Of a DNA stretch of 64,000 nt, positions 60,264-64,000 are shown piece by piece. Numbering within the stretch: position 1 is the first letter of the stretch; each line of letters opens with the position of its first letter. Made by a program: the position numbers and the translations under genes. The notes beneath the pieces were generated by a model. That model had not been told where the DNA came from and did not search any database. It saw only the letters and a program-made list of their open reading frames with translations. The DNA comes from an uncultured Ignavibacteria bacterium (GTDB taxonomy: Bacteria > Bacteroidota > Ignavibacteria > Tepidaquicellales > OLB5), in the NCBI GenBank assembly GCA_937873695.1, contig CALMYL010000006.1:186001-250000 (forward strand), given 5' to 3'.

Positions 60264-61742
60264 TTAATCATGCCTTAGCTTGCTTACCACCCACTTATGC
60301 AGATCGAAATATTCAAATGCGTTCTTTTCATATTTTTCGTTTTTAAGCCTGGCAAGTTTAGTTTCCAGTTTACTGAAGTTATAATTCAGGTCATCATCAT
60401 TTTTAACATTCTGCAGCTTCAGAATAAAATCAATTATCAGCTGTTCCGTTTTAAATAGTTTTTCATGTTTGAACAAATAGCGGTATATCCTTACAAGCAG
60501 GTATTTCAGAAGTTCGTAATTCTTCAGTTCAAAATGTATTACCAGGTTCAGTATCCTGCTGTAAGTTTCATAATCTGCTCTTTTTGCCAGCAGCGGATGT
60601 GACATCAGTCTGTTACATGCATCAAGAGCTTTCAGGTAATTTTTTTCTTCGATCCGGCAGACTAATATATAATACAGAATTGAAAGTTCAGTATCTATCT
60701 GCAGTTTATCCTTATATGTCACTAGCAAATTTTCCAGTGAAGGAATAAGTTTTGATGCTTTCTGAATTTCACCTTTCTTCAGGAATATTCTGAAATTAAG
60801 GTACCCTTTGTAAATATCAAAATCTTCAAGGTTATATTTATCCTTTAGCAGCATATTTTCTATTTCATTAAGGTATTTTACCGCTTCATCAGTCCTGTTC
60901 AGGTTTATACAGCATTCCGCAAGCGAGAACAATATATCAGTGGGATAGTGCAGAAGAAAGTTTTTAAACGGATGTGGATTATTAATAACTATGCTGTACC
61001 TGTTTAATAATGCTTCATAAGTTGCTTCACTATCCGCTTTTATTCCGGATGAAATTTCCTTGACACGGTAATATGCTTCCAAAGCGCGTATGCTTTGCGG
61101 TTTTTCGGGCGAGCTCATTATGCCCCCGGAAGATAGCTTATCAAGTATTGCTGTTTGTGCGGAATCCCTCGTTAGCCCGAAATACCTGTAATTGTTCAGA
61201 AGTGTGCCGGCAAGCCTGCTGTATTCAAATACTTCGGTGATCTTCTTTGCTGCTTTTTTTACTTCTTTCATTATTTCATCTGATTTCTGCTTATGGATCA
61301 TTTCTTTCGGGATAATTATTTTTTCCATATCCAGTATCTGGATCAGGTATCCGTATCTTTCATGTGTATGTGCGAACTGCTTAGCTTTTACAATTGCCCT
61401 GAAGTATTTCTTGTACAGCGCCTTGTTAAATAGTATCCTGCATTCTGCTATCATTGCGTGCAGTTTCCCGTCAACTGTGGATGAATATCCATACGCTGTG
61501 AGTGCTTTCATCAGCAGGTTATACAGGTTCTTTTTGTTGAATGCAAAATTATTTATGAACTTTTCATTTTTATACCTGCTTTTAAATTTTTTCTCATCGT
61601 ATTCATTTTGTTTTTCCAGCGCTTTAAAAAGGGAAACATATATTTTACTGCCGCTTTGCAGCTTAGAGCTTATGATGAAATATCTTTTCTCACTTTTGCT
61701 CATTGAGCTTATCAGCTCAAACAGGTCATTTGATAGCCTCAT
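60264..61742 (-). CDS. Helical-repeat (TPR-like) hypothetical protein
   Basis: 492 residues, almost entirely alpha-helical with no signal peptide. It begins RLSNDLFELISSMSKSEKRY and KKNLYNLLMKALTAYG; the middle and C-terminal parts look like degenerate TPR helices (LAECCINLNRTDEAVKYLNE, YLKALDACNRLMSHPLLAKR). Proteins of this type recur in Bacteroidota/Ignavibacteria genomes, but I know no function. It is monocistronic and divergent from the secreted FG-GAP protein; a 168-base AT-rich gap holds both promoters. Confidence 0.7.
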   Translation of the reverse strand: MRLSNDLFELISSMSKSEKRYFIISSKLQSGSKIYVSLFKALEKQNEYDEKKFKSRYKNEKFINNFAFNKKNLYNLLMKALTAYGYSSTVDGKLHAMIAECRILFNKALYKKYFRAIVKAKQFAHTHERYGYLIQILDMEKIIIPKEMIHKQKSDEIMKEVKKAAKKITEVFEYSRLAGTLLNNYRYFGLTRDSAQTAILDKLSSGGIMSSPEKPQSIRALEAYYRVKEISSGIKADSEATYEALLNRYSIVINNPHPFKNFLLHYPTDILFSLAECCINLNRTDEAVKYLNEIENMLLKDKYNLEDFDIYKGYLNFRIFLKKGEIQKASKLIPSLENLLVTYKDKLQIDTELSILYYILVCRIEEKNYLKALDACNRLMSHPLLAKRADYETYSRILNLVIHFELKNYELLKYLLVRIYRYLFKHEKLFKTEQLIIDFILKLQNVKNDDDLNYNFSKLETKLARLKNEKYEKNAFEYFDLHKWVVSKLRHD

Positions 61743-61910
61743 AGAAATCTAATATAGTGTGATAATATTATTTAATATCAGCAAAATATGAAATAAAATA
61801 TGCAATACAAGTGCAAATAGGACTCTAATATATATGCCATTTTCGGTTTTGAGAGTTTTATGCCCTATATATATATTAAATGATATTATTAATTAATCAA
61901 AATTCAATTT

Positions 61911-63734
61911 ATGAAAATATTCAATAGTGTAAATGCCCTTCGGCTCATATTTTTTGTTTTAATGCCGGTTTTACTTTGTTTTGCCGGTGAAAAATTATTT
62001 ACGCAAACGTTTACTAAAATTACATCAGGATCATTTGTTAATGATGGCGGCGCATCCAGAAGCGTGAATTTTATAGATTATGATAACGATGGCGATCTTG
62101 ACCTGTACGTTAGCAACGGCAAAAGATTTGGACAGCGAAGCTTCCTGTATCAAAATAACGGCGGAAACTTCACAAGAGTATACAACACCGGACCCGTGAA
62201 CGACAGTCTGCCGTTTGACGGCTCCAGCTGGGGTGATTTTAACAACGACGGGCTGCTGGATTTCTGTACCGTAACATGGTATGATTCCGTAAGCGTGCTT
62301 TACAAAAATGAGGGCGGCGGTAATTTTACTTTCATGGCAAACTCTCCCGTTATATCCAACCGCGGATTTTCTGAAACCTGCAGCTGGGGAGATTACGATA
62401 GTGACGGTCTGTTGGATCTTATTGTTACCAACAGCAGGTCAAGCAACTCACGCAACAGGCTGTATAAAAATACAGGTAACGGAAATTTTATAAGCGTTGA
62501 TTCAGGTGCAATTTATAACAGCATCGGACTGCTTTCCAGGGGTGCGAACTGGGTAGATATTGATAATGACCGTGATATTGATCTTTTTATTGCAAATGAA
62601 TCAGGCGCCGTTGATTACATGTACAAAAATAACGGCGGGGGATATTTCACAAGTGTTACCGGTATTGCGCCAACAACAAGCGGCGGAATTTCATGGAGCT
62701 CAAGCTGGGGAGATTATGATAATGATGGAGATCTTGACCTGTTTGTAACCAACTCAGAAAATCAAAAGAATTTTCTTTTCCGGAATGACGGCAATTTTAC
62801 ATTTACACGGATACTCAATGACCCTATAGTAAATGAAAACGGATACTTTGCATGCTCAGGCTGGGGTGACTATGATAATGACGGCGATCTTGATATGTAT
62901 GTTACACAGGCTTACGGGCCGCCGAACGTTCCGCTGGTTAATCACTTATACAAAAATCTTCTGGTTGAAACCGGTAACCCGGCATTTGAAAAGATCACCG
63001 ATGGTGAAGTCGTTAATGACCTGGGATATTCCTACGGATTTGCATGGGCTGACTGGGATGCTGATGGCGATCTGGATCTGTTTACAGCCAATACCTATGG
63101 AGAAAATCAGAATAATTATGCCTATTTAAATAATGGAAACACAAATAAATGGATCATCATAAAACTATCCGGGGCAAGTGCAACTAATTTCTCTCCTATT
63201 GCGTCTAAAGTTAAAGTAAGGGCAGTTCTGAACGGGAATCCCGTGTGGCTGGTAAGAACAGTTGATGGACAATCCGGTTATTGCGGGCAGAATATGGACC
63301 TGCACTTTGGCTTGGGCAACACTGCCGTTATTGACAGCATCATTGTAGAGTGGTCTTCAGGCAGCACAGAAGTTTACGCAGGTGTGCAGGTAAATCAGAT
63401 AATCCGTATTGTGCAGGGTTCCGGTATTATTGGAATTGAAAACAACGGAACTGAACTCCCTGAAGGTTTTAAACTGGAACAAAATTATCCCAATCCTTTC
63501 AATCCTGCAACAAATATCAGATTCTCAATCCCTAATATGCTGAGTAACAGGGATATAAGTTTAACAATTTATAATATACTTGGCATCAAGGTTGCCCTGC
63601 TAGCCTCAGGAAAATACCCCGCCGGCGTTCATGAAGCTGTCTGGGATGCTTCGGAAAGTCCAAGCGGAATATATTTTTATAAATTGCTAAGTGAGAATTT
63701 ATCAATAACTAAGAAAATGGTGCTTGTAAAATGA
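61911..63734 (+). CDS. Secreted FG-GAP/VCBS repeat protein with ASPIC/UnbV domain and T9SS sorting tail
   Basis: 607 residues. A signal peptide (LRLIFFVLMPVLLCFAGE) leads into about seven FG-GAP repeats, each with a calcium-binding D-x-D-x-D-G core (DYDNDGDLDLYVSNG, DFNNDGLLDFCTV, DWDADGDLDLFTAN), together a beta-propeller. An ASPIC/UnbV domain follows (VRTVDGQSGYCGQNMDLHFG) and then the type IX secretion sorting domain with the NPFNPATNIRFSIP motif and C-terminal lysine. It is therefore exported across the outer membrane and possibly surface-attached. Similar to CRTAC1-like proteins; ligand unknown. Confidence 0.92.
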   Translation: MKIFNSVNALRLIFFVLMPVLLCFAGEKLFTQTFTKITSGSFVNDGGASRSVNFIDYDNDGDLDLYVSNGKRFGQRSFLYQNNGGNFTRVYNTGPVNDSLPFDGSSWGDFNNDGLLDFCTVTWYDSVSVLYKNEGGGNFTFMANSPVISNRGFSETCSWGDYDSDGLLDLIVTNSRSSNSRNRLYKNTGNGNFISVDSGAIYNSIGLLSRGANWVDIDNDRDIDLFIANESGAVDYMYKNNGGGYFTSVTGIAPTTSGGISWSSSWGDYDNDGDLDLFVTNSENQKNFLFRNDGNFTFTRILNDPIVNENGYFACSGWGDYDNDGDLDMYVTQAYGPPNVPLVNHLYKNLLVETGNPAFEKITDGEVVNDLGYSYGFAWADWDADGDLDLFTANTYGENQNNYAYLNNGNTNKWIIIKLSGASATNFSPIASKVKVRAVLNGNPVWLVRTVDGQSGYCGQNMDLHFGLGNTAVIDSIIVEWSSGSTEVYAGVQVNQIIRIVQGSGIIGIENNGTELPEGFKLEQNYPNPFNPATNIRFSIPNMLSNRDISLTIYNILGIKVALLASGKYPAGVHEAVWDASESPSGIYFYKLLSENLSITKKMVLVK

Positions 63735-64000
63735 TTAAAAAATGTGCAGAATTTGGAAGGAATCGCAATTAAACCATTCCGAAACTACTATCATCATAAA
63801 TATACATAAGCAGTTATATTGTTTATTATATAAAAATTTATATCTTTGTAACAGCGATAATTGAAAAATTGATAAGTACAGATATTTCTATAAATCAGCT
63901 GAGATTTTTATGATTCCCGGAAGTCACAACCTCAAAACAGTAGTGTCAAAGGGTTTATTCTGTGAGAATGAAGGTACCGGGGCATCAATGATTAAAAAAC
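63735..64000 (+). other. Window end: AT-rich gap and possible start of a gene
   Basis: After the FG-GAP gene the sequence holds no complete gene. An open frame from an ATG at 63910 (MIPGSHNLKTVVSKGLF) runs to the window edge; it has no clear ribosome-binding site and is too short to judge. An ATG at 63988 in the same frame is an alternative. Confidence 0.3.

Overview
The window looks like a chromosome segment of an AT-rich member of the Bacteroidota/Chlorobi superphylum, most likely an Ignavibacteria-type lineage. Support for this: an exported FG-GAP/ASPIC-UnbV protein at the right end carries the type IX secretion tail with the NPFNP motif, heavy-metal efflux genes are accompanied by small Cys/His-rich exported proteins typical of Bacteroidota, and the 2-oxoglutarate dehydrogenase is the fused Kgd type. 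The taxonomic call is inference; there is no rRNA or other marker gene here.

Layout. (1) 1-9.8 kb, all on the minus strand: a metal-resistance block with two CusA/CzcA-type RND pumps (one cut by the window edge), a periplasmic adaptor, a TolC-type outer-membrane channel, an MFS exporter and three small exported metal-handling proteins. (2) About 10-40.3 kb: an accessory island whose right end is defined by an excisionase-like gene, a tyrosine recombinase and a tRNA-Pro(CGG). No left end or matching att repeat is visible, so the island may be larger and may include the metal block. It carries, in order: a TPR protein and lipoprotein; a bacterial ubiquitin-like cassette (Ub-like, E2-like, E1/ThiF, JAB protease) with a DUF2958 protein; two orphan genes, one with YD-type repeats; a type I restriction-modification operon (half-HsdS, HsdM, HsdS, HsdR) with two embedded unrecognised genes, one encoding a 1271-residue protein ending in a PD-(D/E)XK nuclease signature, and a YgjP-type metallopeptidase; a plasmid-like replication module (two winged-helix proteins followed by 22-bp iteron-like repeats); and a complete second RNA polymerase beta-prime subunit divergent from a small cluster (unknown 170-residue protein, ClpP-fold-like protein, GHKL ATPase, acidic protein). 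(3) 40.3-64 kb: a more housekeeping-like chromosomal flank with Kgd, two large sensor kinases, RpiB, the N-end-rule pair Aat/ClpS, a MoxR/ChlI-type AAA protein, CBS protein, an ECF-type sigma factor operon, a site-2 protease, SixA-type phosphatase, MtaB, a decayed GH97 glycosidase remnant, a helical-repeat protein and the secreted FG-GAP protein.

The most unusual content is the mobile-element-borne RNA polymerase beta-prime homologue. It keeps the catalytic aspartates (NADIDGD), bridge helix, trigger loop and both zinc-binding sites, yet has no beta partner in the window, and its conserved N-terminus extends about 70 residues upstream of the first ATG into a frame with no ATG. It faces an operon of unknown genes including an Hsp90/MORC-like GHKL ATPase. 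Together with the ubiquitin-like cassette and the type I system carrying extra nuclease genes, the island looks like a concentration of defence or host-takeover functions. Several island operons share a local design: a strong hairpin lies just upstream of the next start codon, and three promoters carry TGGTATAAY directly after a T-tract.
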